Part shown: one piece after another, positions 1-10,933 of the stretch | How the letters are laid out: each line of letters starts with the position of its first letter | Position numbering within the stretch: the first letter of the stretch is position 1 | Source: Cydia pomonella | Taxonomy: Eukaryota; Arthropoda; Insecta; Lepidoptera; Tortricidae | Length of the DNA stretch: 64,000 nt | Direction of reading: 5' to 3' | NCBI RefSeq assembly: GCF_033807575.1 | Contig: NW_026907806.1 | Span: 310,001-374,000, forward strand | Notes under the pieces: model-generated | What the model saw: the letters and a program-made list of their open reading frames with translations, nothing else | Told to the model about the DNA's origin: nothing | Database searches by the model: none | Program-made: the position numbers and the translations under genes

Positions 1-418
1 TGACAATGCAATTATTCCAACATGGAGTTGATCTCTTGAGGCAGTCGGAAGATACCGAGCAAACGGAACTGCTCGATGGAAAAATACATAATACATCGTG
101 CTTAGGTTCATAAGAAGGATCTTAAGCTAACAAATAACAAATGAGTAGAAGTATATCAGCAACAAAAGTGTTTGTCACAAATAAACTTTTGCCAGTTTGT
201 TCCCTGGCGGTACCAACACATTAGTCTAAACCTTACTGTAAGTGTAACCATAAGCCCCTAAAAACTTGACTAATCGCTTTAACGAAGACCTAAATGGCTT
301 CCATTGCTCAGTAATGTGATCGCTTGTGTAGTTTACGACATTAAAGCATAATACACTACCTAATCCTCTTATTGATTAAATTTGGTATATACTGTGTATC
401 TCAATTTAAAGCCCAATG
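1..418. other. No recognisable feature
   Basis: AT-rich sequence with no open frame of note and no repeat that I can match elsewhere in the window. Confidence 0.5.
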
Positions 419-463
419 GTAGGTCGATTTAGCCAATAGAATCTACTCGCTAAATCGACCTAC
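419..463. repeat. Short perfect hairpin
   Basis: Perfect 15-bp inverted repeat: GTAGGTCGATTTAGC at 419-433 and its complement at 449-463, with a 15-nt loop. It abuts the MITE at 471 and may be part of a longer form of it. Confidence 0.7.
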
Positions 464-470
464 TTTTGCT

Positions 471-663
471 ATGGGACCAACCCCGAAATCGAGAAAATAT
501 TTTTGGCTTTTCCATAGAAAACATCGACATCTGATCAGCCAAAATGCGTGAAAAGGAAAAATGCTTGACTGGTAGAGAATGCCTCATGGTATTTAGTTCG
601 CCTTTTGTACATTAAGTTTTTCTTTTGTGATTATTTTTTTCGTGATTTCGGGGTTGGTCCCAT
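471..663. mobile_element. MITE, family O (ATGGGACCAACCCCG termini)
   Basis: Non-autonomous DNA element of 193 bp without coding capacity. The left end ATGGGACCAACCCCGAAATC is mirrored by GATTTCGGGGTTGGTCCCAT at the right end; the terminal inverted repeats are near perfect over about 20 bp and continue imperfectly inward. Related, more decayed copies lie at 17868, 35319 and 44490. Confidence 0.75.
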
Positions 664-734
664 AATAGAAGTAGCTCAGTGTACCGAGTAACATCGAGCC
701 TTCCATTTTAAGCCCCATGATGGGAGATAGGTAC

Positions 735-1062
735 CCTGGTGGCCTGGCGGTAAAGCGCTGGACGTGGCCTAGTGGTAAAAGCGTGCGACTTGCAATACAG
801 AGGTCGCCGGTTCAAACCCCGGCTCATTACCAATGAGTTTTTCGTAACTTATGTTCGAAATATCATTTGATATTCACCAGTCGCTTTTCGGTGAAGGAAA
901 ACATCGTGAGGAAACCGGACTAATCCCATTAAGGCCTAGTTCAACCTTTGGGTTGAAAGGTCAATTCTCTGGATTCGTTGCCAAGCGGACCCCAGGCTCC
1001 CATGAGCCGTGGCAAAATGCCGGGACAACGAGAGGAGAAGGAAGAAGAAGAAGACCCTGTAT
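735..1062 (+). mobile_element. SINE-A copy (tRNA-derived), odd head
   Basis: About 320-bp SINE with a tRNA-like head: box A TGGCCTAGTGG near 765 and box B GGTTCAAACCCC near 809. The body has CAGTCGCTTTTCGGTGAAGG and the tail is GCCGGGACAACG followed by GGAAGAAGAAG. This copy is odd at its 5' end: a second box-A-like stretch (GTGGCCTGGCGGTAAAGCG, 739-757) lies immediately upstream, as if the head were partly duplicated. Parts of the middle are deleted relative to the copies at 43717 and 51495. Confidence 0.8.
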
Positions 1063-1279
1063 GAACATATTGTAAAACCAAAGGTTCCACTCCTGTGGTT
1101 AATATGTAGTTAACGATTTGTGTACTCGCTTGTGGAATTAGTTTAAAAAATCTTAATTCAAAAATTAGGTATAAGTTTCTTGTAAGTAGGCTTCAAGTCA
1201 AGAGCCCTTGACGCTGCTTAAATCACTGAACCGATTTAAATGAAATATAGTTGAGATATTAGATATTAGGCAGATGGAT

Positions 1280-1640
1280 TTTTTTATACCACATCGGTGG
1301 CATAAAAGTATAGCAGTCTCCGTGGACTATGTACGCCCTTAACTCCAGAGGAGAATTGCGCGTTGCCGACCCTAACACTCCGCACCCTCCTTAAGCTCTG
1401 GCTACCTTACTCACCGGCAGGAACACAACACCATGAGTAGGGTCTAGTTATTTGGCTGTGGTTTTCTGTAAGGTGGAGGTACTTCCCCAGGTGGGCTCTG
1501 ATAAGATAGATAGATAAATAATTTATTTGGCTCTGCTCTAGATCTGGAATGACATTCGCTGTGATGTACCCTACCAAACAAAGCGAGATGACATTCACAG
1601 TGCCCATACCTCTCTTGATTGCTGCCCAGGAAAGGATAAA
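1280..1640 (-). mobile_element. Retroelement C, longest copy
   Basis: Minus-strand copy of a family that ends in ACCGACGTAGTATAAAA(n) and carries CTCTGGAGTTGCAGGCG and GGGTCGGCAACGCGC. This copy extends furthest 5', to GGTATGGGCACTGTGAATG near 1610. The A-rich tail and variable 5' truncation fit a LINE or SINE 3' end. Others lie at 8086, 19748, 23162, 35530, 48523, 49156, 57804 and 62782. Confidence 0.75.
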
Positions 1641-2070
1641 AGATAATTTGTGTCAATCATCATACCATCCCATATAGATGTAGTCGCGTGTAGAAAGTAG
1701 TAGTAGATAACTCGCATGGTTTTCATCATTACACATACATAATTGTTTATTTAAAAAATGATTAGTTTTTATACATATAGAACCGATAACATGATTTCAT
1801 ATGAATGTGACACAGCGACCATACTCTGGTTGAACACCTATAGAATCTGAATAAATGTAAATGATACGAAATGAAATGATAATTTATTTGCAGCACATGT
1901 GGATGTAGGTTCCATTATTCATTCGGAATTTTGACGCGTTCCGATGTAGGTTAACACGGACCTAAATGTTTTTACCATCTCCAATATCAGTTTACATTTA
2001 GCTCGTACACTGCGGCAATTAGAATTACGTATCTATGTACTTTCTTACCGTAAACTTACTTAAATAACAT
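1641..2070. other. No recognisable feature
   Basis: AT-rich, non-coding, no match seen to other repeats here. Confidence 0.5.
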
Positions 2071-2071
2071 G

Positions 2072-2395
2072 GCTTCTTCTTCTTCCCCGGGACAACCCCG
2101 GCATTTTGCCATGGTTCATGGGAGCCTGGGGTCCTATTGACAACTAATTGAAGGCGACTGCCATCTGACCTTCCAACCCAGAGGGTAAACTAGGCCTTGT
2201 TGGGATTGGTCCGGTTTCCTCACGATGTTTTCCTTCACCGAAAAGCGACTGGTAAATATCAAATGATATTTCGTACATAAGTTCCGAAAAACTCGTTGGT
2301 ACGAGCCGGGGTTTGAACCCGCCACCTCCGGATAGCAAGTCGCACGCTCTTACCGCTAGACCACCAGCGATTCCAAAGCCACCAGCGCTTGCTTA
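2072..2395 (-). mobile_element. SINE-A copy, near full length
   Basis: Reads on the minus strand from head (2395) to tail (2072). Box B appears as its complement GGGTTTGAACCC around 2307, and the tail as CTTCTTCTTCTTCC. Small open frames here are only passages through the SINE. Confidence 0.85.
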
Positions 2396-2429
2396 ACATT
2401 ACCTTTTGTATAAATATTGCCTTTGTATG

Positions 2430-2690
2430 GATGTCGGCGGCCGATCGTAAGATCAGGCAGATCGTAATGTTCCTGTGTAATGTTTTGACGGTAGTCACTT
2501 TAAAACAATAGATAGGTAGGATAGGTTCGTTAGGTTGCTTCAGCTGCGCGAAAGGCAAACTGTCCAGAAATAGGGCTCCGCCGACTCAGGGAACGAGACA
2601 AAGATTTTCATGTTTCACGATATCAGCGATATGCCTAAGAAAATCCGGATCCGCCTGATCTTACTGACGGAGCCGACATGAGTAAACAAG
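2430..2690 (-). repeat. Dispersed repeat E, intact copy
   Basis: Unclassified repeat whose minus strand carries GTCTCGTTCCCTGAGTCGGC and GAAGCAACCTAACGAACC. The second copy in the window (15112-15850) is split by a MITE, so this copy shows the uninterrupted arrangement. The ends AAGATCAGGC(A/G)GAT near 2453 and 2655 look like inverted termini. Confidence 0.65.
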
Positions 2691-2858
2691 ATTATCTACC
2701 AAACAGACTTTCTACTTATAACTTCTACAACTTAGGGTAAAATTTAAGTCGTGATTTATATAAAATATGATAGTACCCATGTTAACGATCAACCAAACAT
2801 CAAAATCATTTTTGTGTATGTATTGTATTTGTATTTGGGTGGGTACTTGAATCGGTGA

Positions 2859-2999
2859 TCTGGCAGACCTCACCGGCAATGGCGGGATGAACTGGACTCC
2901 TTTTTGAAGGAGTGGCCAGACACAGCACTGGACAGAGATCAGTGGAGAGATTGGGGGGAGGCCTTTGCCCAGCAGTGGGACACGACAGGCTCCAAATAA
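2859..2999 (+). pseudogene. LINE reverse-transcriptase ORF, C-terminal remnant
   Basis: An open frame of about 46 codons starting G-R-P-H-R-Q-W-R-D-E-L ends at a TAA at 2997. It contains the block ALDRDQWRDWGEAFAQQWDT, which is the typical C-terminal end of RTE-type LINE polyproteins (Trp-spaced 'R..W....D....A..R..W...GEA...QW'). Everything upstream is missing, so this is a 5'-truncated retrocopy and not a host gene. It is followed by an AATAATAAT tail, typical for this LINE class. Family assignment is by motif recognition only. Confidence 0.8.
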
Positions 3000-3011
3000 T
3001 AAATAATAGCT

Positions 3012-3680
3012 TGTGGCGAGCTGTTGGGGAGTAACGACCCCACGGACCCGAGTACTCCCGAGAGTCGGTCAGGGTCTCCGTCTCCGGCGTGTCTTCGTCG
3101 GTCGGAGTGGACCCCAAGGGGACCCGCAGGACTCTCAGCTCTGGCTTGCCTTCATTGGCCGTCCAGAGAGAAGTCGTTAGAGCTAAATGCTCCAGGGGTG
3201 GAAGTGAAAACTTGCATAAGACGCGAGTTGGCACAGTGGCTGTTATCAGCCACTGGGTAGAAAGCGGCGTACACCTCTCGACACCCCTGAGCCGCTCACA
3301 CCGGTGTTGCTCCTGGTCGTCTTCACGACGGCATTTTCAGGGGCCCATCTAGTGGGCGGCGAGTCACCGCCTGCCTCGATAACTAGTGAAAACATTGTTA
3401 TGGCAGGTGTCCGGACGTCTTTGCAATAACCCAGTCTCATTGTCCTCCCAAACTTCAATCCATAGACCGTTATACTGTTCACTTTACTACAATAGTCCCA
3501 ATGCCTGTTGCGACCGGTTCATTGCTGTCTATTGTTGCGCCTGTGAACGGGTTCCAGCAGGCGTTCTACATGACATTAAAGCTCTCCAAGAGGCCTCTAC
3601 GTGTTGGATCTATATCCCCATGCAAGCCTATCAAAAGACCGGGATTTATAGGCCCGTGAAATCCAAGGAGATACAATAAT
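3012..3680 (+). repeat. GC-rich dispersed repeat, probably LINE-derived
   Basis: A GC-rich block that contrasts with its AT-rich surroundings. It begins with GTTGGGGAGTAACGACCCC and carries several overlapping short frames on both strands, none long enough to call. The composition and the phrase GAGTACTCCCGAGAGTCGGTC resemble 5' regions of lepidopteran non-LTR elements. No protein domain can be read. Confidence 0.45.
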
Positions 3681-3687
3681 TGTATTT

Positions 3688-3890
3688 ATAGTACATATGG
3701 TGCTAGTTTCCCGCACGCGTGCGGGAATGAGCACTTTCCGTGCATATGTCGAAACTTTAAATAGCCATACGTACTGTAAAACGTTGTGCGATACACGTGC
3801 AAATAGGTGATTGGCAACTAGTGTTTTAATTTATCACCACTCGTTGCAAACTTCCCATTTTCTGCACTTGTATCGTAAATAACTATTGTA
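3688..3890 (+). mobile_element. MITE family H, copy 1
   Basis: About 200-bp element starting GTACATATGGTGCTA and ending near GCACTTGTATCGTAA. The internal landmark is GTACTGTAAAACGTTGTGCG, and there is a local palindrome CCCGCACGCGTGCGGG at 3710-3725. The same family occurs at 16206 (minus) and 59027 (plus). Confidence 0.7.
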
Positions 3891-4337
3891 TAATAAATCT
3901 GACGTACCCCACGATTCGTGTATAGTATACATCTGCAAAACTCATAATGATCATGTTTTAATGAAAACTTGTGTCATCCAGTTAAAAATATTGCCCCAAA
4001 TCCCTATTAAACAAACCCATATCTGCAAAATGCGATATTAAAAGAGACGAATGTTTGTCGCAAAAGACATAAACCAAATACGCCACCAAAATGAACCTTG
4101 GAAAGAAATGAAAATTCCCCACCTACACAGAAAATCTAACTTTATGACCTACGTGATAAGGTTAAAATTGAACGTGGTATGTTGCGAATGCAAGGCGATT
4201 TACTTTTCAATAAAGTGAAATGATACTTTTAATTTCGGAGTTTGTGGAAAACAGTCGGGATTTAAAAGTAGGTTAGGGAATAGGTGTTTTTGGTGAAAAT
4301 GAATTATTTTAATAACAAAACTTAAGTGAGACACAGA
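3891..4337. other. No recognisable feature
   Basis: AT-rich, no open frame of note, no repeat matched. Confidence 0.5.
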
Positions 4338-4448
4338 CATATTAAAACAGGTCACTCACGTATCGAGCTCCTGGGTGATGATACTCCTGGGTACGAAGTT
4401 TAAGATATCGAGCGACTTAAAATAAGTGAGTGACCAGTTTTAATATAC
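4338..4448. mobile_element. MITE family I, copy 1
   Basis: Hairpin element of about 110 bp. The arms are ACATATTAAAACAGGTCACT and AGTGAGTGACCAGTTTTAAT. The centre is shorter and more diverged than in the copy at 13230. Confidence 0.7.
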
Positions 4449-5110
4449 TTAAAAAAATAAAGTATCGCCCAAATGCCAAATTGTTGTTAAGGCACATAAT
4501 TAAAGCTATTTGCAAGTTATGCAGTATTTTTTTTATTTACTATTTTTTGTCAGTTCGAATCAACTTTTGTGACAATATGATAAAATACCTAAATATTCGT
4601 TGCAAATAGCCCCGTTTCGTTTGTATTTTCAAAGATTTTTTCACATGAAATCGATGCTCCGACGCTCCAGAGATGAAATTATGCATGCACAACGAAAAAC
4701 CTCATAACTATATCAATATATACAAAACTATCTATTTGGTTGTCTACCTACTCGTACCTATTGAAATAATCCAAATAGACTTCTTACATTATGTTAATTC
4801 GATTTAGGGTATTTAAAAATGTCACAGTCACTTCAAATGCCTTTTTTTTATCGTCAAAAAGTTTGATGCATTCCAATGCAACGGTATTCATTCGAAAAAA
4901 ACTCAATCCATACTCCGTGCTCCGACCGAATATATCGACTAGAAAAAAGTTATTTTTTTCTTTCTCATCGAAACCGAAACCGCTAGTCGTCCGTTTTGGC
5001 CAGACTTCAAATCGCCACCAAAATAACTCTGCGCCTTCATTCAATCTTACTACCATTAAATAAGAGCTAGTTTCACTTGACTGTTATGTTGATTTAAATT
5101 TGTTAACTGG
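4449..5110. other. Unassigned sequence with antiparallel open frames
   Basis: Frames of 90 codons are open on both strands over the same bases (4791-5063 plus, 4784-5056 minus). Neither has a recognisable domain, signal peptide or splice context. Simultaneous openness on both strands is most easily explained by base composition, so I do not call a gene. Confidence 0.4.
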
Positions 5111-5236
5111 GGGCTACCGCGAACACCGAACTTTACAAAATGCGCGCATCTTTCTCTGTCTTTTTTTTAATGCCTTTATTGAAAGTAAAAGAGAAAGATG
5201 CCCGCGAATTGTGAAATTCGGTGTTCGCGGTAGGCT
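5111..5236. mobile_element. Hairpin MITE (CTACCGCGAACACCGAA arms)
   Basis: An element of about 125 bp that is nearly all inverted repeat. CTACCGCGAACACCGAACTT at 5114 pairs with GAAATTCGGTGTTCGCGGTAG ending at 5233, and inner arms ATCTTTCTCT / AGAGAAAGAT extend the stem. The 65-codon frame here is incidental. Confidence 0.8.
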
Positions 5237-5641
5237 CTCTGCTGTCCACTACCACATTATACAAGCATTTCATATGATTCTTATGTATTGGGTTTAAGAG
5301 CCCTTAATCCTTGGAGCGTTCTCCGATTTCACGAAATAACGCTCGATAGATGGCGTTGGCGCTCGGTACGCGAGCGCCGGCAACGCGACGCGCGTTTCAA
5401 TGCAGACTAGAATAATCTTGATAGTTTTCAATATAATTTCAAGCAACATTAATTTTAGTGTTATATGATATCATATGGGCACTCTTTATTTTATTTTATA
5501 TGCACAGTAGTTTTTTTTATGTACACTACTACTAAGTGTACAGACTACAGAGTGTACTATAACCCTTGCTCTTTATTCTGTCTCTTTCACACCAATGGAA
5601 AATGAAGAAGTTAGTAAATGACTGCAGGTATAAATAAAGTA
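5237..5641. other. Non-coding, with a small CpG-rich patch
   Basis: Mostly AT-rich. At 5335-5400 there is a short CpG-rich patch (GGCGCTCGGTACGCGAGCGCC is itself a palindrome). No gene evidence. Confidence 0.45.
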
Positions 5642-6080
5642 TATTAGTGCGATAGAGAGACAGATAGTGTTTCGTTGTCGTATCATAAACGATTGGCATG
5701 TTGGCCACACACTTGCTTGGTGCCTAGCCAAAATACCAATCGTTTGCGTATATTAGTGCGATAGAGAAACAGTAGTGTTTCGTTGTCGTATCGTAAACGA
5801 TTGGCATGTTGGCTACGCACCCATGATACCTAGCCAAGAAGCCAATCGATTGCGCATATTAGTGCGATAGAGAGACAAATAGTGTTTCCTTGTCGTATCG
5901 TAAACGTTTGGCATGTTGGCTACGCACCCATGCTGCCCAGCCAAGATGCCAATCGTTTCTGCATATTAGTACGAGAGAGAGACAGATAGTGTTTCGTTGT
6001 CGTATCGATTGGCATGGTGGCTACGCACCCATGCTGCCTAGTCAAGATGCCAATCGTTTGCGCACATTAGTGCTATAGAG
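5642..6080 (+). repeat. Tandem repeat, about 106-bp unit, four copies plus part
   Basis: Units begin TATTAGTGCGATAGAG at 5642, 5751, 5857 and 5964, with a decayed fifth start near 6065. Each unit contains an imperfect palindrome: CGATTGGCATGTTGGC pairs with a downstream GCCAA-ATGCCAATCG, so each monomer can form a stem-loop. Confidence 0.85.
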
Positions 6081-6091
6081 TTTCAGTGTTA

Positions 6092-8074
6092 TTTGAAATC
6101 ACGTTAGGGTTTGTATTATTATTTATGACCCGAATGAAGTCCATCCAGGTTCTTATGATGGAGTCAGGAGTTGGTCACCAGAACTCCTAATCTACTCATT
6201 ATAATTCCATCGTGCTTGGGCTCAAAAGATTTGCCCTGACGAACACCATCGATCTAGATGAGGTCCAGGGTCTCATGACGGAGTCAGGAGTTGGTCACCA
6301 GAACTCCCCAGAACTCCTAATCTACTCATCAGAACTCCATCGAGTTTGGGCTCAATAGATTTACCCTGATGAGCAGTTGAGCACCATCAATCTAGATGAA
6401 GTCCAGGGTCTCATGATGGAGTCAGGAGTAGGTCACTAGAACTCCTAATCTACTCATTATAATTCCATCGTGTTTGGGCTCAAAAGATTTGCCCTGACGA
6501 GTACCATCGATCTAGATGAAGTCCAGGGTCTCATGATGGAGTCAGGAGTTGGTCACCAGAACTCCTAATCTACTCATTATAATTCCATCGTGTTTGGGCT
6601 CAATAGATTTGCCCTCAGGAGCACCATCAATCTAGATGATGTTCAGGGTCTCATGATGGAGTCAGGAGTTGGTCACTAGAACTCCTAATCTACTCATTAT
6701 AATTCCATCGTGTTTGGGCTCAAAAGATTTGCCCTGACGAGTACCATCGATCTAGATGAAGTCCAGGGTCTCATGATGGAGTCAGGAGTTGGTCACCAGA
6801 ACTCGTAATCTATTTATCATAACTCCATCGTGTTTGGGCTCAATAGATTTACCCCGACAAGCACCATCAAATTACCATTATGATGAATAGATTAGGAGTT
6901 CTGGTGACCAACTCCTGAGTCCATCATGAGACCCTCGACTTAATCTAGATCGATGGTACTCGTCAGGGCAAATCTTTTGAGCCCAAACACGATGGAGTTA
7001 TGATGAATAGACTAGGAGTTCTGGTGACCAACTCCTGAGTCAATCATGAGACCCTGGACCTGATCTAGATTGATGGTGCTCGTCAGGGCAACTCTATTGA
7101 GCCCAAACACGATGGAGTTATGATGAGTAGATTAGGAGTTCTGGTGACCAACTCCTGACTCCATCATGAGACCCTGGACCTCATCTAGGTCGATGGTGCT
7201 CGTCATGGCAAATCTCATGAGCCCAAACACGTTGGAATTATAATGAGTAGATTAGGAGTTCTAGTGACCAACTCCTGACTCCATCATGAGACCCTGGACT
7301 TTATCTAGATTGATGATGCTCGTCAGGGCAAATCTATTGAGCCCAAACACGATGAGGTTATGATGAGTAGTTTAGGAGTTCTGGTGACCAACTCCTGACT
7401 CCATCATGAGACCCTGGACCTCATCTAGATCGATGATGTTCATCAGGGCAAATCTATTGAGCCCAAACACGATGGAGTTATGATCAGTAGATTAGGAGTT
7501 CTGGTGACCAACTCCTGACTCCATCATGAGACCCTGGACCTCATCTAGGTCGATGGTGTTCGTCAGGGCAAATCTATTGAGCCCAAACACGATGGAGTTA
7601 TGATGAGTAGATTAGGAGTTCTGGTGACCAACTCCTGACTCCATCATGAGACCCTGGGCCTCATCTAGATCTATGGTGCTCGTCAGGGCAAATCTTTTGA
7701 GCCAAAACACGATGGAATTATAATGAGTAGATTAGGAGTTCTAGTGACCAACTCCTGACTCCATCATGAGACCCTGGACTTTATCTAGATTAATGGTGCT
7801 CGTCAGGGCAAATCTATTGAGCCCAAACACGATGGCGTTATGATAAGTAGATAAAGAGTCCTGGTGACCAACTCCTGACTCCATCATGAGACCCTGGACC
7901 TCATCTAGATCGATGGTGTTCGTCAGGGCAAATCTTTTGAGCCCAAACACGATGGGATTATAATGAGTAGATTAGGAGTTCTGGTGACCAACTCCTGACT
8001 CCATCATGAGAACTTGGACTTCATCCGGGTCAAAAATAATAATGCAAATGCAAACCCTAACGTAATTTCAAGTA
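6092..8074. repeat. Foldback element built from 120-bp tandem monomers
   Basis: About six monomers run forward (6137-6873) and about nine and a half run in reverse (6886-8015), the reverse ones at an almost constant 120-bp spacing (for example AGGAGTTCTGGTGACCA at 6895, 7015, 7135, 7255). The outer flanks are also inverted: ACGTTAGGGTTTG with TTTATGACCCGAATGAAGTC on the left mirrors GACTTCATCCGGGTCAAAAA with CAAACCCTAACGT on the right. The whole is therefore one 2-kb inverted structure like a foldback transposon. Open frames inside are incidental. Confidence 0.85.
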
Positions 8075-8085
8075 AAAATGCGTTT

Positions 8086-8292
8086 TTCAGAAAATAACAC
8101 TACACCCTACTCATAGTGTTGTGTTCCTGCCGGTGAGTAAGGTTGCCAGAGCTCAACGAGGGGCGGGAGGGGGTTAGAGTCGGCAACGCGCATGTAACTC
8201 CTCTGGAGTTGCAGGCGTACATAGGCTACGGATACTGCTTACCATCAGGCGGGCCGTAAGCTTGTTTGCCACCGACGTAGTATAAAAAAAAG
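8086..8292 (+). mobile_element. Retroelement C copy
   Basis: Runs from AAATAACACTACACCCTACT to ACCGACGTAGTATAAAAAAAA. It follows the foldback element directly. The segment GTTGTGTTCCTGCCGGTGAG matches the copies at 49156 and 1280 (reverse). Confidence 0.8.
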
Positions 8293-10278
8293 GACCACTG
8301 AAAATCCATCAATAAGCGAGAGTCTGTTAAGCATAGTGTAAAAAATGAACTTTTATTAAGATTTTCTAATCGCAGTATATAGGACTTCTCGGAACTCCGT
8401 AGCTGATTACGATCGCAACGAATGCCTGACAATCGAGCACAGGTCCGTCCTCTAAGCGCGCTCCGCGCGGACTGAGAGCGGGGCGTCGCTGCTGCGTGAT
8501 TTATACGTGTTTTAAAAAAATATAAATTTACGGCAATGTAGGTCCCATAGTTATGATTTTTTTTTTATAGGTTAACATAAAGTTACAGTTTGCTATAATA
8601 TTATTTTTAAAGCAAAATATGCGTACAATTTGCGGAAAAAAAATATAATAAAACCCTGTTTTCGCCAAAAAAATGAAGAAAACTCGGAAGGTATTTTATC
8701 AGATTTTTCAAATGAATCTTCGATTGTTAATCATTCCAGCCCCTCGTACGAGATATGTTGAATCAAATTGTAGTCATTCATGTACCAAATGATTCTTGTT
8801 TACAGCAAAATTGAGAACCGAAACGCCACATCTCACTGCAAAATTTGGAAAAGACTCCCAAAAAAACTCATTAAAAAAGAGGTTTTAAAGAGAAAATGAA
8901 AATTTGAACTGTTGGAGCCGCTAGTTTAGGAAACGATTATTTAAGTACGTTACCAGTTTTTGAATAAATACTAATAGTTACGTCGTAATCTTGAATGAAA
9001 AAGGAAGCATTTTACAAAATACGCTCGTCTGTAGGAATAAGGACTCTTAAGGTAGAATCTAGCTTGTGTTTATGGTATTTTCCGTTGACAGTTTGACCGT
9101 GTAAGCGATGGCATCACTCGCACGAATAGCATCTGTCATAATCGCATCAGAATCCGCAAATAAATGTATAAGAGGTATTTTTAAAAACAGGTCAATAAAT
9201 TCGGATATTGATTGGGATTAGGTTATTCATGTCAAGACTAGATACAAGAAGTTCAGAGAACTATTTGAATACATTGCCCGCGACTTTGTCTACGTAAAAG
9301 TTATTTTACAATAGGTACAACTCCCTTGTTATTTTTGTACTAAATTTATTTCTGTTTATGGTAAATTTTATCTCTTTTTTCGGAAGGGATGATAAAAACA
9401 ATCCTATGTTAGAATCCAGGTAATAGATTTACGTAACTGAGAAACAGGCGCAAAACGTACAAAATTTAATATTAATTACATAATTATAACAGCTTACTTA
9501 CGTGTTTTAATATATTTAAAAATAAATATATAATATATGACTGTCTCACGGAAGTTTTGTAATTAAAATACAAACTTTAATATTTATATTATTTAGTAGG
9601 GTTATAGAAATGTGTCTATTTTATATATTATCTTGCGCATATATCATATCATATTTATCCTTTTTATATCGAAGCTGTAGGTATAATTATTTAGGCATAT
9701 ATTTCTATCACAATAAATGTTTAGACTACTTGTAAAAGTAGAAACTTTGGAAGAACTTCCTAACTTCTTAATTTTTTTATTTTCAGTTTGAAAGCTTTTA
9801 TTTTAAGTACCTTTCGGAAAATAACTGTTAAAGTGTTTTATTTAATTTAGAAGTTAGCGATGAATTGGAACTCCAATACTGGTAGTTTTATTCAATTTAA
9901 CAATTAGGTAAAATAAATTGGATTTTATATAAAATACTTTAAAATGTTACAATTAGAATGGGCGATCGATTGAAAAAAATAATATTCATAAGAATTTTTA
10001 GAAAATAAAAGAAGATATCCTGTTAAATCTATTCATCAGCTGAGCGTGCTAAAAATTATATCAGACACATAGTCAGAAATAATAAAAGAAACCATATATG
10101 TTACAATTTTACTCCAATAAAATAGTTTATTACAATTAATTTAATTTCTAGTTTAAACTTTAGTTTAATTTGGTTAGTTTATGTTTTATTGTTGTATTTT
10201 GTATAATTATAATACCTTGCCTCAAAATCAGTTTGATGTGCAAAAATTTCCGTAATTTCTGGTCATATAATCATTTAG
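8293..10278. other. AT-rich, no gene; CpG-rich patch at 8395-8500
   Basis: Apart from a GC patch (8395-8500, with GCGCGCTCCGCGCGGACTGA) the stretch is very AT-rich, with homopolymer runs and no open frame beyond chance. A phrase GCCCGCGACTTTGTCTACGT at 9277 may be a decayed dispersed repeat. Confidence 0.45.
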
Positions 10279-10730
10279 TACCTGGGCGACCGAGCTTTGC
10301 TCGGTTATAACTATTTATTGTAATATGGTGGTGTATAGGTGATAATCTTAACAACATTTTTTTACTAAATTAAACTTGTCTAAAACAATAAAATATAAAA
10401 AATTATATATAAACTTGAACATATAAAAAAAAAAAACAAAAGTTAGTCACCGGGCTAGATTCGAACCCGTAACACTCGTTTAGCAGTCCGCGTCTTAACC
10501 CGCTGGACCAGACGGACAGTGGCCGGCAACACGAAATTAGCGACCATATTCTGCGTCGAAAGAAAAACGCAGGAAAACTCGAAAACATGCGTTTTCCCAA
10601 ACATAAGACTAATCTAGATAGATTGTATACCCCCAAAAACCCCCATATACCAAATTTCAGCGAAATCGTTAGAGCCGTTTCCGAGATCACAGAAATATAT
10701 ATACAAGAATTGCTCGTTTAAAGGTATAAG
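10279..10730 (-). mobile_element. Composite repeat with tRNA-like head
   Basis: One end carries the hairpin CCGAGCTTTGCTCGG (10290-10304). On the minus strand the segment 10530-10447 is tRNA-like: box A TCTGGTCCAGCGGG and box B GGGTTCGAATCT. The other end is CGAGCAATTCTTGTATATAT (minus strand). It looks like a SINE or composite repeat and not a functional tRNA, since the acceptor stem is not evident. Confidence 0.6.
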
Positions 10731-10734
10731 ATAA

Positions 10735-10933
10735 ATAAATTAATAAATATATAATTATACAAATTGACTAAGCTCTACAGTGAGCTCAAGAAAGTTTGTT
10801 TACATTGTATTATGATATATATAATATTTATACATATATCTATTCATAACAAAAATAAATGCCCTTACTGGGATTTGAACCCAAAACCATCGGCTTCATA
10901 GGCAAGGTCACTACCCACTCTAGGCCAAAACCC
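10735..10933 (-). mobile_element. SINE-B copy, diverged
   Basis: Minus-strand copy with head at 10933 (box B complement GGGATTTGAACCC at 10870) and 3' end ACAAATTGACTAAG at 10759. The middle is more diverged than in the 50137 or 59346 copies. Confidence 0.8.

Noticed and set aside
2806..3234. 142-codon minus-strand frame, the longest in the window
   Set aside because: It lies antisense to a LINE C-terminus and a GC-rich repeat; no domain, and the sense strand explains the first half.
4784..5063. 90-codon open frames on both strands over the same interval
   Set aside because: No domain, no splice context, no signal peptide; mirror-image openness is best explained by composition.
5642..8074. 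CRISPR array
   Set aside because: Repeats are 106-120 bp and contiguous without variable spacers; the sequence is eukaryotic and one array is inverted.
10447..10530. Possible tRNA gene (minus strand)
   Set aside because: Box A and box B are present, but no matching acceptor stem was found and it is embedded in a dispersed repeat, so it is a SINE-like head.
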